DNA of 64,000 nt from Alentia gelatinosa (GCA_950022655.1 OX465592.1:1478234-1542233); one strand, 5' to 3'; counted from the first letter of the stretch, positions 9,026 through 23,002 are shown. Program-made: numbers and translations. The notes: generated from the sequence alone by a model not told the origin.

Positions 9026-10606
9026 CTGTTTCCTTTTGGACTTCAATCCTGACAGTTGTAGTGGCTTCAGTTGGTGACAGAGTAGTAGGGACTGTGGTTT
9101 CAGTTGCTGAAATTGTCTCAGTCGAAACTTGTGTGGGCTGTGCTGTTGAAGACACACTTTCTGAAGTTGCTTGATTAGTCACACTAGTGGTAGCACTTGC
9201 AGTAGTTGCCGCACTGGTCTCTACTGAGGTAGGAGCTTCCGTAGTTTTCCCTGTAACCAAAGCTGTAGATGTACCAGCTGTACTTGCTTCAGAGGTTAGC
9301 ATGGTGGTTGGAGCACTACTTGCTTTCTCAGTGCTTGGTACTGTTGAGGAAGCTTCTGATGTCACTTCAATGGGTGAAGTGGACGAAATAGCTCCTGTTG
9401 TTGTTTCTGCTGTTGATGTGATTGCGGGAGACACCTCAGTTGTTCCCTCAGTAGATGCCACTGTTGAAAGACGTTCTGTTGTTGCCTCAGCTGTAGATGT
9501 ACCAGCTGTACTTGCTTCAGAAGTTGGCATGGTCGTTGAAGGAGCACTACTTGTTTTCTCAGTACTTGGTACTGTTGAGGAAGCTTCTGATGTCACTTCA
9601 ATAGGTGAGGTAGATGAAATTGCACCAGTTGTTGTTTCTGCTGTTGATGTGATTGCTGGAGACACCTCAGTAGATGCCACTGTTGAAGGACGTTCTGTTG
9701 TTGCCTCAGCTGTAGATGTACCAGCTGTACTTGCTTCAGAAGTTGGCATGGTCGTTGAAGGAGCACTACTTGTTTTCTCAGTGCTTGGTACTGTTGAGGA
9801 AGCTTCTGATGTCACTTCAATAGGTGAGGTGGATGAAATTGCACCAGTTGTTGTTTCTGCTGTTGATGTGATTGCTGGAGACACCTCAGTAGATGCCACT
9901 GTTGAAGGACGTTCAGTTGTTGCCTCAGCTGTAGATGTACCAGCTGTACTTGCTTCAGAAGTTGGCATGGTCGTTGAAGGAGCACTACTTGTTTTCTCAG
10001 TGCTATGTACTGTTGAGGAAGCTTCTGATGTCACTTCAATAGGTGAGGTAGATGAAATTGCACCAGTTGTTGTTTCTGCTGTTGATGTGATTGCTGGAGA
10101 CACCTCAGTAGATGCCACTGTTGAAAGACGTTCTGTTGTTGCCTCAGCTGTAGATGTACCAGCTGTACTTGCTTCAGAAGTTGGCATGGTCGTTGAAGGA
10201 GCACTACTTGTTTTCTCAGTGCTTGGTACTGTTGAGGAAGCTTCTGATGTCACTTCAATAGGTGAGGTGGATGAAATTGCACCAGTTGTTGTTTCTGCTG
10301 TTGATGTGATTGCTGGAGACACTTCAGTAGATGCCACTGTTGAAGGACGTTCTGTTGTTGCCTCAGCTGTAGATGTACCAGCTGTACTTGCTTCAGAAGT
10401 TGGCATGGTTGTTGCAGGAGCACTACTTGTTTTCTCAGTGCTTGGTACTGTTGAGGAAGCTTCTGATGTCACTTCAATAGGTGAGGTAGATGAAATTGCT
10501 CCAGTTGTTGTTTCTGCTGTTGATGTGATTGCTGGAGACACCTCAGTTGTTCCCTCAGTAGATGCCACTGTTGAAGGACGTTCTGTCGTTCCCTCAGTAG
10601 TCAGAG
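9026..10606 (-). CDS. Exon A3, mucin repeat exon (527 residues)
   Basis: Six repeat copies, with GTTEVSP in copy 1, VHSTEK in copy 3 and TAQPT in the tail. It carries a silent Pro codon change (CCA to CCC) near 9425, shared with A4, A6, A10 and A13. Confidence 0.82.
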
Positions 10607-10683
10607 CTGTTAAGAGAAACTGTCAGTTTAATTCAGGTGTTGATTTTGTTGTATGACTTCAACGCTAGTCTTTCATTTATAAC

Positions 10684-10743
10684 CAGTAGTACCCACTGCA
10701 GTCCATGAGCTAGTACCATTGCTGATGCTCATGGTTGTGCTCT
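10684..10743 (-). CDS. Proposed mini-exon D3
   Basis: Same as D1. The adjacent intron has a single change (CCTCATG in place of CCTCCTG, plus strand) about 25 bp upstream of the acceptor. Confidence 0.38.
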
Positions 10744-11529
10744 CTGATGATGGAATTATCACCTCATGTTTTTTTAACAGAAATATGTTCATGTGCATGC
10801 TACAAAAGTCCCCATGAGAAGTGTGAGTATGTCTTAGATAGAGTCTGAGGCATATTTAAACTGCAACCAGACACTGCCAATATGAAAAGAAAAGGACTGA
10901 TCTGGCCAGCCACCAATCAGGTTACCTTGTTGGTATTTTGCAAAACCTAAAGCATATGTCATTCTTACAAGTGTTACTATGGCATGCCATAAAACATAGG
11001 TTGATAAACTAAAGGGAGCAGAGGTGTCACATGCCACCATCCATCCTCTGCCATAAAAATGCATTCCTATTGCTAGCCAGCCTTCTGAAAAAAAACCTTT
11101 TTTCTGACTTGCATTAGTACTTGTCATCTATGTCATTGTTTATGTATTTGTTGGTAGCCTGGGATGGTTAACTCATTATCAACTAAGATCGGAAGGAATT
11201 GTAAATGTATTGTTCAACACCCACTGCTTATCATCTCTTAAACATAACCACCTGGCTGAAAAGTATTTCAAGGGAAGGCACACAATTGTGTACTGGACAA
11301 GATTGATACCAAGGCTAATCCAAATCCCTTATGAAGATAATGGTCTATCTGTCTACCCGCACTGGTCAACAATTCTATAAGCGTATTATCAGAACAGAGT
11401 CTTCCAATATTGCCATATGCTTAGAGAAGTATGTACCTCTTACATTGCAGAAATGGAAGAATGATTTATCTATGCAATCAAATTATAGAAATTGTGCAAT
11501 TTCCAAAGCAAGATATGAAGCCAAATGAC

Positions 11530-12363
11530 CTTGTATCTCGATAGTTGAGGAGGTTGCTTCAGTTGGTACATTTGTAGTTGGCACTGTTCTTTCAGTTGTT
11601 GCTACAATGGTCGAAGTCTGTGCACTTTCTGGAGTACTTGAACCAGTCAAAGTTGTCTGAGCAAGTTCAACATTGATAGTGGTAGCAGTGCTTGGTTGGG
11701 TTGTCCCTGAAGTGGTAGGTTCTACTGTACTTGGCTCAGTAGAGAGTGCTTCAGTTGATGCCTCTGAAGTGATATGTGGGGTAGACACATGAGTGCTTTG
11801 ATCTGTGGTCATCTTTGAGGTGAAGGATTCTGTGGTCTCCACTGTTGAAGTTGATTCTGTGGTTTGACCTAGTGTCTGGGACTCGGTTTGAGTGGTCATC
11901 TGTGTAGTGGGTAGCTGAGTACTTGCCTCAGTTGGCATTAGTGTTGAGAAAGGCCCACTACTTGTTGTAGACTGGCTCTCTGTTGATGAACCCTCAGTAG
12001 TTAGATCTATAGGCTGTGGTGTTGAAGAAACAGCCTCTGAGGTTTCTTGACTGGTCAGAACTGCAGTGCTTGTTGCACTTGTCAATGCTGAGGAAGAAGC
12101 ACCTGTGCTTAAGCCAGCGGTCAAAGTAGGTGAAGTCTCAGGTACACTTGCTTCAGTGCTTCCCACACTGGTCACAGCAGCAGTTGTTCTTTCTGTGGAT
12201 ACTACAGTAGAGGAGGCCTCTCTTGCAGCTTCAGTGGCTGATGTAGTCAAAGTTTCAGTTGATGTCTCCTCTGATGTTGTAGGCACTGGAGATGACAGCG
12301 CTGTTGTTCCTTCAGTTGAGAAAACTGTGGAAGTAGCCCCTGTTGTACCTTCAGTAGTCATAG
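11530..12363 (-). CDS. Exon C4, mucin segment (278 residues)
   Basis: Same protein variants as C3: GATSTVFS, QPIDL, SGPFST and LGQTTES. Confidence 0.82.
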
Positions 12364-12684
12364 CTGTGAGAAAAACCTTGCATTTAATTCTATGCTAGCA
12401 CTGTGAATCTCTTCGTGTCTTAAGGACTTGTTGTTTGGATCTAATCATTTTCCTGGGATAACAATTACTCAGAAATCTATAATATGTAGGAAAAGAACTC
12501 ATATTTCACTCTCAACAGAAAACAAGGTGAGTATGAATGCATTTTGTATAGCTTATACTCAAGAGATGAAAACCTTTGAAACCCATTTCTAGTAGGAGTA
12601 ACCAATACCTTTAGAAACACAAAGACTTGACTACTACAGGTCAATTAGTAAAATGATATCTCTGGCTGTCATTGAACATGTCAC

Positions 12685-12741
12685 CTATCTTATTGAAGAG
12701 TTGGCCCTGAGGCAGGTCTGTGGAATTGTCTATGTACATCT
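12685..12741 (-). CDS. Proposed mini-exon E4
   Basis: Ile-ending variant with donor ATAG/GTGACA; the NKT sequon is lost. Confidence 0.4.
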
Positions 12742-12923
12742 CTATAGACAAGCTAGGTAAGGCAAAGGCAATATCTGTATTTTCATTACATGTCAGGGAC
12801 CAAAGTTGCTCCCTTGTCTCCACTTCCATGTAGATATTCTATGAAAGAAGCATATTAGCATTTACATATTGCATAGGATATTCCAAGGATTCATGGAAAG
12901 GAAATGGAGGATGGGGGTATCAC

Positions 12924-14504
12924 CTGTTTCCTTTTGGACTTCAATCCTGACAGTTGTAGTGGCTTCAGTTGGTGACAGAGTAGTAGGGACTGTGGTTTCA
13001 GTTGCTGAAATTGTCTCAGTCGAAACTTGTGTGGGCTGTGCTGTTGAAGACACACTTTCTGAAGTTGCTTGATTAGTCACACTAGTGGTAGCACTTGCAG
13101 TAGTTGCCGCACTGGTCTCTACTGAGGTAGGAGCTTCCGTAGTTTTCCCTGTAACCAAAGCTGTAGATGTACCAGCTGTACTTGCTTCAGAGGTTAGCAT
13201 GGTGGTTGGAGCACTACTTGCTTTCTCAGTGCTTGGTACTGTTGAGGAAGCTTCTGATGTCACTTCAATGGGTGAAGTGGACGAAATAGCTCCTGTTGTT
13301 GTTTCTGCTGTTGATGTGATTGCGGGAGACACCTCAGTTGTTCCCTCAGTAGATGCCACTGTTGAAAGACGTTCTGTTGTTGCCTCAGCTGTAGATGTAC
13401 CAGCTGTACTTGCTTCAGAAGTTGGCATGGTCGTTGAAGGAGCACTACTTGTTTTCTCAGTACTTGGTACTGTTGAGGAAGCTTCTGATGTCACTTCAAT
13501 AGGTGAGGTAGATGAAATTGCACCAGTTGTTGTTTCTGCTGTTGATGTGATTGCTGGAGACACCTCAGTAGATGCCACTGTTGAAGGACGTTCTGTTGTT
13601 GCCTCAGCTGTAGATGTACCAGCTGTACTTGCTTCAGAAGTTGGCATGGTCGTTGAAGGAGCACTACTTGTTTTCTCAGTGCTTGGTACTGTTGAGGAAG
13701 CTTCTGATGTCACTTCAATAGGTGAGGTGGATGAAATTGCACCAGTTGTTGTTTCTGCTGTTGATGTGATTGCTGGAGACACCTCAGTAGATGCCACTGT
13801 TGAAGGACGTTCAGTTGTTGCCTCAGCTGTAGATGTACCAGCTGTACTTGCTTCAGAAGTTGGCATGGTCGTTGAAGGAGCACTACTTGTTTTCTCAGTG
13901 CTTGGTACTGTTGAGGAAGCTTCTGATGTCACTTCAATAGGTGAGGTAGATGAAATTGCACCAGTTGTTGTTTCTGCTGTTGATGTGATTGCTGGAGACA
14001 CCTCAGAAGATGCCACTGTTGAAAGACGTACTGTTGTTGCCTCAGCTGTAGATGTACCAGCTGTACTTGCTTCAGAAGTTGGCATGGTCGTTGAAGGAGC
14101 ACTACTTGTTTTCTCAGTGCTTGGTACTGTTGAGGAAGCTTCTGATGTCACTTCAATAGGTGAGGTGGATGAAATTGCACCAGTTGTTGTTTCTGCTGTT
14201 GATGTGATTGCTGGAGACACTTCAGTAGATGCCACTGTTGAAGGACGTTCTGTTGTTGCCTCAGCTGTAGATGTACCAGCTGTACTTGCTTCAGAAGTTG
14301 GCATGGTTGTTGCAGGAGCACTACTTGTTTTCTCAGTGCTTGGTACTGTTGAGGAAGCTTCTGATGTCACTTCAATAGGTGAGGTAGATGAAATTGCTCC
14401 AGTTGTTGTTTCTGCTGTTGATGTGATTGCTGGAGACACCCCAGTTGTTCCCTCAGTAGATGCCACTGTTGAAGGACGTTCTGTCGTTCCCTCAGTAGTC
14501 AGAG
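12924..14504 (-). CDS. Exon A4, mucin repeat exon (527 residues)
   Basis: Six copies. Glu to Val and Thr to Ser changes at the end of copy 2 (VRLSTVASSEVSP) are shared with A8 and A12 at the same place and mark the higher-order repeat. The low-coordinate part instead carries the silent CCC of A3, so this exon looks recombinant. Confidence 0.82.
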
Positions 14505-14581
14505 CTGTTAAGAGAAACTGTCAGTTTAATTCAGGTGTTGATTTTGTTGTATGACTTCAACGCTAGTCTTTCATTTATAAC

Positions 14582-14641
14582 CAGTAGTACCCACTGCAGT
14601 CCATGAGCTAGTCCCATTGCTGATGCTCATGGTTGTGCTCT
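14582..14641 (-). CDS. Proposed mini-exon D4
   Basis: One substitution relative to D1, GGT to GGG in the NGT sequon. It is silent for Gly. Confidence 0.38.
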
Positions 14642-15426
14642 CTGATGATGGAATTATCACCTCCTGTTTTTTTAACAGAAATATGTTCATGTGCATGCTA
14701 CAAAAGTCCCCATGAGAAGTGTGAGTATGTCTTAGATAGAGTCTGAGGCATATTTAAACTGCAACCAGACACTGCCAATATGAAAAGAAAAGGACTGATC
14801 TGGCCAGCCACCAATCAGGTTACCTTGTTGGTATTTTGCAAAACCTAAAGCATATGTCATTCTTACAAGTGTTACTATGGCATGCCATAAAACATAGGTT
14901 GATAAACTAAAGGGAGCAGAGGTGTCACATGCCACCATCCATCCTCTGCCATAAAAATGCATTCCTATTGCTAGCCAGCCTTCTGAAAAAAAACCTTTTT
15001 CTGACTTGCATTAGTACTTGTCATCTATGTCATTGTTTATGTATTTGTTGGTAGCCTGGGATGGTTAACTCATTATCAACTAAGGTCGGAAGGAATTGTA
15101 AATGTATTGTTCAACACCCACTGCTTATCATCTCTTAAACATAACCACCTGGCTGAAAAGTATTTCAAGGGAAGGCACACAATTGTGTACTGGACAAGAT
15201 TGATACCAAGGCTAATCCAAATCCCTTATGAAGATAATGGTCTATCTGTCTACCCACACTGGTCAACAATTCTATAAGCGTATTATCAGAACAGAGTCTT
15301 CCAATATTGCCATATGCTTAGAGAAGTATGTACCTCTTACATTGCAGAAATGGAAGAATGATTTATCTATGCAATCAAATTATAGAAATTGTGCAATTTC
15401 CAAAGCAAGATATGAAGCCAAATGAC

Positions 15427-16260
15427 CTTGTATCTCGATAGTTGAGGAGGTTGCTTCAGTTGGTACATTTGTAGTTGGCACTGTTCTTTCAGTTGTTGCT
15501 ACAATGGTCGAAGTCTGTGCACTTTCTGGAGTACTTGAACCAGTCAAAGTTGTCTGAGCAAGTTCAACATTGATAGTGGTAGCAGTGCTTGGTTGGGTTG
15601 TCCCTGAAGTGGTAGGTTCTACTGTACTTGGCTCAGTAGAGAGTGCTTCAGTTGATGCCTCTGAAGTGATATGTGGGGTAGACACATGAGTGCTTTGATC
15701 TGTGGTCATCTTTGAGGTGAAGGATTCTGTGGTCTCCACTGTTGAAGTTGATTCTGTGGTTTGACCTGGTGTCTGGGACTCGGTTTGAGTGGTCATCTGT
15801 GTAGTGGGTAGCTGAGTACTTGCCTCAGTTGGCATTAGTGTTGAGGAAGGCCCACTACTTGTTGTAGACTGGCTCTCTGTTGATGAACCCTCAGTAGTTA
15901 GATCTGTAGGCTGTGGTGTTGAAGAAACAGCCTCTGAGGTTTCTTGACTGGTCAGAACTGCAGTGCTTGTTGCACTTGTCAATGCTGAGGAAGAAGCACC
16001 TGTGCTTAAGCCAGCGGTCAAAGTAGGTGAAGTCTCAGGTACACTTGCTTCAGTGCTTCCCACACTGGTCACAGCAGCAGTTGTTCTTTCTGTGGATACT
16101 ACAGTAGAGGAGGCCTCTCTTGCAGCTTCAGTGGCTGATGTAGTCAAAGTTTCAGTTGATGTCTCCTCTGATGTTGTAGGCACTGGAGATGACAGCGCTG
16201 TTGTTCCTTCAGTTGAGAAAACTGTGGAAGTAGCCCCTGTTGTACCTTCAGTAGTCATAG
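15427..16260 (-). CDS. Exon C5, mucin segment (278 residues)
   Basis: Variants: GATSTVFS, QPTDL and PGQTTES. It pairs with C9 in the higher-order repeat. Confidence 0.82.
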
Positions 16261-16581
16261 CTGTGAGAAAAACCTTGCATTTAATTCTATGCTAGCACTG
16301 TGAATCTCTTTGTGTCTTAAGGACTTGTTGTTTGGATCTAATCGTTTTCCTGGGCTAACAATTACTCAGAAATCTATAATATGTAGGAAAAGAACTCATA
16401 TTTCACTCTCAACAGAAAACAAGGTGAGTATGAATGCATTTTGTATAGCTTATACTCAAGAGATGAAAACCTTTGAAACCCATTTCCAGTAGGAGTAACC
16501 AATACCTTTAGAAACACAAAGACTTGACTACTACAGGTCAATTAGTAAAATGATATCTCTGGCTGTCATTGAACATGTCAC

Positions 16582-16638
16582 CTGTCTTATTAAAGAGTTG
16601 GCCCTGAGGCAGGTCTGTGGAATTGTCTATGTACATCT
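16582..16638 (-). CDS. Proposed mini-exon E5
   Basis: Thr-ending form with the silent TTT Phe codon, as in E1, E7, E9 and E11. Confidence 0.42.
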
Positions 16639-16820
16639 CTATAGACAAGCTAGGTAAGGCAAAGGCAATATCTGTATTTTCATTACATGTCAGGGACCAA
16701 AGTTGCTCCCTTGTCTCCACTTCCATGTAGATATTCTATGAAAGAAGCATATTAGCATTTACATATTGCATAGGATATTCCAAGGATTCATGGAAAGGAA
16801 ATGGAGGATGGGGGTATCAC

Positions 16821-18401
16821 CTGTTTCCTTTTGGACTTCAATCCTGACAGTTGTAGTGGCTTCAGTTGGTGACAGAGTAGTAGGGACTGTGGTTTCAGTT
16901 GCTGAAATTGTCTCAGTCGAAACTTGTGTGGGCTGTGCTGTTGAAGACACACTTTCTGAAGTTGCTTGATTAGTCACACTAGTGGTAGCACTTGCAGTAG
17001 TTGCCGCACTGGTCTCTACTGAGGTAGGAGCTTCCGTAGTTTTCCCTGTAACCAAAGCTGTAGATGTACCAGCTGTACTTGCTTCAGAGGTTAGCATGGT
17101 GGTTGGAGCACTACTTGCTTTCTCAGTGCTTGGTACTGTTGAGGAAGCTTCTGATGTCACTTCAATGGGTGAAGTGGACGAAATAGCTCCTGTTGTTGTT
17201 TCTGCTGTTGATGTGATTGCTGGAGACACCTCAGTTGTTCCGGCAGTAGATGCCACTGTTGAAAGACGTTCTGTTGTTGCCTCAGCTGTAGATGTACCAG
17301 CTGTACTTGCTTCAGAAGTTGGCATGGTCGTTGAAGGAGCACTACTTGTTTTCTCAGTACTTGGTACTGTTGAGGAAGCTTCTGATGTCACTTCAATAGG
17401 TGAGGTAGATGAAATTGCACCAGTTGTTGTTTCTGCTGTTGATGTGATTGCTGGAGACACCTCAGTAGATGCCACTGTTGAAGGACGTTCTGTTGTTGCC
17501 TCAGCTGTAGATGTACCAGCTGTACTTGCTTCAGAAGTTGGCATGGTCGTTGAAGGAGCACTACTTGTTTTCTCAGTGCTTGGTACTGTTGAGGAAGCTT
17601 CTGATGTCACTTCAATAGGTGAGGTGGATGAAATTGCACCAGTTGTTGTTTCTGCTGTTGATGTGATTGCTGGAGACACCTCAGTAGATGCCACTGTTGA
17701 AGGACGTTCAGTTGTTGCCTCAGCTGTAGATGTACCAGCTGTACTTGCTTCAGAAGTTGGCATGGTCGTTGAAGGAGCACTACTTGTTTTCTCAGTGCTT
17801 GGTACTGTTGAGGAAGCTTCTGATGTCACTTCAATAGGTGAGGTAGATGAAATTGCACCAGTTGTTGTTTCTGCTGTTGATGTGATTGCTGGAGACACCT
17901 CAGTAGATGCCACTGTTGAAAGACGTTCTGTTGTTGCCTCAGCTGTAGATGTACCAGCTGTACTTGCTTCAGAAGTTGGCATGGTCGTTGAAGGAGCACT
18001 ACTTGTTTTCTCAGTGCTTGGTACTGTTGAGGAAGCTTCTGATGTCACTTCAATAGGTGAGGTGGATGAAATTGCACCAGTTGTTGTTTCTGCTGTTGAT
18101 GTGATTGCTGGAGACACTTCAGTAGATGCCACTGTTGAAGGACGTTCTGTTGTTGCCTCAGCTGTAGATGTACCAGCTGTACTTGCTTCAGAAGTTGGCA
18201 TGGTTGTTGCAGGAGCACTACTTGTTTTCTCAGTGCTTGGTACTGTTGAGGAAGCTTCTGATGTCACTTCAATAGGTGAGGTAGATGAAATTGCTCCAGT
18301 TGTTGTTTCTGCTGTTGATGTCATTGCTGGAGACACCCCAGTTGTTCCCTCAGTAGATGCCACTGTTGAAGGACGTTCTGTCGTTCCCTCAGTAGTCAGA
18401 G
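16821..18401 (-). CDS. Exon A5, mucin repeat exon (527 residues)
   Basis: Six copies. Private changes shared only with A9 are Ile to Met in copy 1 (PAMTST) and Glu to Ala in copy 6 (STAGTTE). The two exons look identical at protein level. Confidence 0.82.
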
Positions 18402-18478
18402 CTGTTAAGAGAAACTGTCAGTTTAATTCAGGTGTTGATTTTGTTGTATGACTTCAACGCTAGTCTTTCATTTATAAC

Positions 18479-18538
18479 CAGTAGTACCCACTGCAGTCCA
18501 TGAGCTAGTACCATTGCTGATGCTCATGGTTGTGCTCT
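18479..18538 (-). CDS. Proposed mini-exon D5
   Basis: Same sequence and flanking sites as D1. Confidence 0.38.
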
Positions 18539-19324
18539 CTGATGATGGAATTATCACCTCCTGTTTTTTTAACAGAAATATGTTCATGTGCATGCTACAA
18601 AAGTCCCCATGAGAAGTGTGAGTATGTCTTAGATAGAGTCTGAGGCATATTTAAACTGCAAACAGACACTGCCAATATGAAAAGAAAAGGACTGATCTGG
18701 CCAGCCACCAATCAGGTTACCTTGTTGGTATTTTGCAAAACCTAAAGCATATGTCATTCTTACAAGTGTTACTATGGCATGCCATAAAACATAGGTTGAT
18801 AAACTAAAGGGAGCAGAGGTGTCACATGCCACCATCCATCCTCTGCCATAAAAATGCATTCCTATTGCTAGCCAGCCTTCTGAAAAAAAACCTTTTTTCT
18901 GACTTGCATTAGTACTTGTCATCTATGTCATTGTTTATGTATTTGTTGGTAGCCTGGGATGGTTAACTCATTATCAACTAAGGTCGGAAGGAATTGTAAA
19001 TGTATTGTTCAACACCCACTGCTTATCATCTCTTAAACATAACCACCTGGCTGAAAAGTATTTCAAGGGAAGGCACACAATTGTGTACTGGACAAGATTG
19101 ATACCAAGGCTAATCCAAATCCCTTATGAAGATAATGGTCTATCTGTCTACCCGCACTGGTCAACAATTCTATAAGCGTATTATCAGAACAGAGTCTTCC
19201 AATATTGCCATATGCTTAGAGAAGTATGTACCTCTTACATTGCAGAAATGGAAGAATGATTTATCTATGCAATCAAATTATAGAAATTGTGCAATTTTCA
19301 AAGCAAGATATGAAGCCAAATGAC

Positions 19325-20158
19325 CTTGTATCTCGATAGTTGAGGAGGTTGCTTCAGTTGGTACATTTGTAGTTGGCACTGTTCTTTCAGTTGTTGCTAC
19401 AATGGTCGAAGTCTGTGCACTTTCTGGAGTACTTGAACCAGTCAAAGTTGTCTGAGCAAGTTCAACATTGATAGTGGTAGCAGTGCTTGGTTGGGTTGTC
19501 CCTGAAGTGGTAGGTTCTACTGTACTTGGCTCAGTAGAGAGTGCTTCAGTTGATGCCTCTGAAGTGATATGTGGGGTAGACACATGAGTGCTTTGATCTG
19601 TGGTCATCTTTGAGGTGAAGGATTCTGTGGTCTCCACTGTTGAAGTTGATTTTGTGGTTTGACCTAGTGTCTGGGACTCGGTTTGAGTGGTCATCTGTGT
19701 AGTGGGTAGCTGAGTACTTGCCTCAGTTGGCATTAGTGTTGAGGAAGGCCCACTACTTGTTGTAGACTGGCTCTCTGTTGATGAACCCTCAGTAGTTAGA
19801 TCTGTAGGCTGTGGTGTTGAAGAAACAGCCTCTGAGGTTTCTTGACTGGTCAGAACTGCAGTGCTTGTTGCACTTGTCAATGCTGAGGAAGAAGCACCTG
19901 TGCTTAAGCCAGCGGTCAAAGTAGGTGAAGTCTCAGGTACACTTGCTTCAGTGCTTCCCACACTGGTCACAGCAGCAGTTGTTCTTTCTGTGGATACTAC
20001 AGTAGAGGAGGCCTCTCTTGCAGCTTCAGTGGCTGATGTAGTCAAAGTTTCAGTTGATGTCTCCTCTGATGTTGTAGGCACTGGAGATGACAGCGCTGTT
20101 GTTCCTTCAGTTGAGAAAACTGTGGAAGTAGCCCCTGTTGTACCTTCAGTAGTCATAG
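19325..20158 (-). CDS. Exon C6, mucin segment (278 residues)
   Basis: Variants: QPTDL and Glu to Lys in GQTTKST. The Lys is shared only with C10, its partner in the second higher-order copy. Confidence 0.82.
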
Positions 20159-20479
20159 CTGTGAGAAAAACCTTGCATTTAATCCTATGCTAGCACTGTG
20201 AATCTCTTCGTGTCTTAAGGACTTGTTGTTTGGATCTAATCATTTTCCTGGGATAACAATTACTCAGAAATCTATAATATGTAGGAAAAGAACTCATATT
20301 TCACTCTCAACAGAAAACAAGGTGAGTATGAATGCATTTTGTATAGCTTATACTCAAGAGATGAAAACCTTTGAAACCCATTTCTAGTAGGAGTAACCAA
20401 TACCTTTAGAAACACAAAGACTTGACTACTACAGGTCAATTAGTAAAATGATATCTCTGGCTGTCATTGAACATGTCAC

Positions 20480-20536
20480 CTATCTTATTGAAGAGTTGGC
20501 CCTGAGGCAGGTCTGTGGAATTGTCTATGTACATCT
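20480..20536 (-). CDS. Proposed mini-exon E6
   Basis: Ile-ending variant with donor ATAG/GTGACA. Confidence 0.4.
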
Positions 20537-20718
20537 CTATAGACAAGCTAGGTAAGGCAAAGGCAATATCTGTATTTTCATTACATGTCAGGGACCAAAG
20601 TTGCTCCCTTGTCTCCACTTCCATGTAGATATTCTATGAAAGAAGCATATTAGCATTTACATATTGCATAGGATATTCCAAGGATTCATGGAAAGGAAAT
20701 GGAGGATGGGGGTATCAC

Positions 20719-22080
20719 CTGTTTCCTTTTGGACTTCAATCCTGACAGTTGTAGTGGCTTCAGTTGGTGACAGAGTAGTAGGGACTGTGGTTTCAGTTGC
20801 TGAAATTGTCTCAGTCGAAACTTGTGTGGGCTGTGCTGTTGAAAACACACTTTCTGAAGTTGCTTGATTAGTCACACTAGTGGTAGCACTTGCAGTAGTT
20901 GCCGCACTGGTCTCTACTGAGGTAGGAGCTTCCGTAGTTTTCCCTGTAACCAAAGCTGTAGATGTACCAGCTGTACTTGCTTCAGAGGTTAGCATGGTGG
21001 TTGGAGCACTACTTGCTTTCTCAGTGCTTGGTACTGTTGAGGAAGCTTCTGATGTCACTTCAATGGGTGAAGTGGACGAAATAGCTCCTGTTGTTGTTTC
21101 TGCTGTTGATGTGATTGCGGGAGACACCTCAGTTGTTCCCTCAGTAGATGCCACTGTTGAAAGACGTTCTGTTGTTGCCTCAGCTGTAGATGTACCAGCT
21201 GTACTTGCTTCAGAAGTTGGCATGGTCGTTGAAGGAGCACTACTTGTTTTCTCAGTACTTGGTACTGTTGAGGAAGCTTCTGATGTCACTTCAATAGGTG
21301 AGGTAGATGAAATTGCACCAGTTGTTGTTTCTGCTGTTGATGTGATTGCTGGAGACACCTCAGTAGATGCCACTGTTGAAGGACGTTCTGTTGTTGCCTC
21401 AGCTGTAGATGTACCAGCTGTACTTGCTTCAGAAGTTGGCATGGTCGTTGAAGGAGCACTACTTGTTTTCTCAGTGCTTGGTACTGTTGAGGAAGCTTCT
21501 GATGTCACTTCAATAGGTGAGGTGGATGAAATTGCACCAGTTGTTGTTTCTGCTGTTGATGTGATTGCTGGAGACACCTCAGTAGATGCCACTGTTGAAA
21601 GACGTTCTGTTGTTGCCTCAGCTGTAGATGTACCAGCTGTACTTGCTTCAGAAGTTGGCATGGTCGTTGAAGGAGCACTACTTGTTTTCTCAGTGCTTGG
21701 TACTGTTGAGGAAGCTTCTGATGTCACTTCAATAGGTGAGGTGGATGAAATTGCACCAGTTGTTGTTTCTGCTGTTGATGTGATTGCTGGAGACACTTCA
21801 GTAGATGCCACTGTTGAAGGACGTTCTGTTGTTGCCTCAGCTGTAGATGTACCAGCTGTACTTGCTTCAGAAGTTGGCATGGTTGTTGCAGGAGCACTAC
21901 TTGTTTTCTCAGTGCTTGGTACTGTTGAGGAAGCTTCTGATGTCACTTCAATAGGTGAGGTAGATGAAATTGCTCCAGTTGTTGTTTCTGCTGTTGATGT
22001 GATTGCTGGAGACACCTCAGTTGTTCCCTCAGTAGATGCCACTGTTGAAGGACGTTCTGTCGTTCCCTCAGTAGTCAGAG
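20719..22080 (-). CDS. Exon A6, short mucin repeat exon (454 residues)
   Basis: Five copies of the 73-residue repeat instead of six, a precise loss of 219 nt that keeps the frame. Ser to Phe in the tail (SVFSTA) and a nearby antisense-visible marker are shared with A10, which has all six copies. The length change therefore arose after the two higher-order copies separated, or was exchanged later. Confidence 0.82.
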
Positions 22081-22157
22081 CTGTTAAGAGAAACTGTCAG
22101 TTTAATTCAGGTGTTGATTTTGTTGTATGACTTCAACGCTAGTCTTTCATTTATAAC

Positions 22158-22217
22158 CAGTAGTACCCACTGCAGTCCATGAGCTAGTACCATTGCTGAT
22201 GCTCATGGTTGTGCTCT
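22158..22217 (-). CDS. Proposed mini-exon D6
   Basis: Same sequence and flanking sites as D1. Confidence 0.38.
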
Positions 22218-23002
22218 CTGATGATGGAATTATCACCTCCTGTTTTTTTAACAGAAATATGTTCATGTGCATGCTACAAAAGTCCCCATGAGAAGTGTGA
22301 GTATGTCTTAGATAGAGTCTGAGGCATATTTAAACTGCAACCAGACACTGCCAATATGAAAAGAAAAGGACTGATCTGGCCAGCCACCAATCAGGTTACC
22401 TTGTTGGTATTTTGCAAAACCTAAAGCATATGTCATTCTTACAAGTGTTACTATGGCATGCCATAAAACATAGGTTGATAAACTAAAGGGAGCAGAGGTG
22501 TCACATGCCACCATCCATCCTCTGCCATAAAAATGCATTCCTATTGCTAGCCAGCCTTCTGAAAAAAAACCTTTTTCTGACTTGCATTAGTACTTGTCAT
22601 CTATGTCATTGTTTATGTATTTGTTGGTAGCCTGGGATGGTTAACTCATTATCAACTAAGGTCGGAAGGAATTGTAAATGTATTGTTCAACACCCACTGC
22701 TTATCATCTCTTAAACATAACCACCTGGCTGAAAAGTATTTCAAGGGAAGGCACACAATTGTGTACTGGACAAGATTGATACCAAGGCTAATCCAAATCC
22801 CTTATGAAGATAATGGTCTATCTGTCTACCCACACTGGTCAACAATTCTATAAGCGTATTATCAGAACAGAGTCTTCCAATATTGCCATATGCTTAGAGA
22901 AGTATGTACCTCTTACATTGCAGAAATGGAAGAATGATTTATCTATGCAATCAAATTATAGAAATTGTGCAATTTCCAAAGCAAGATATGAAGCCAAATG
23001 AC

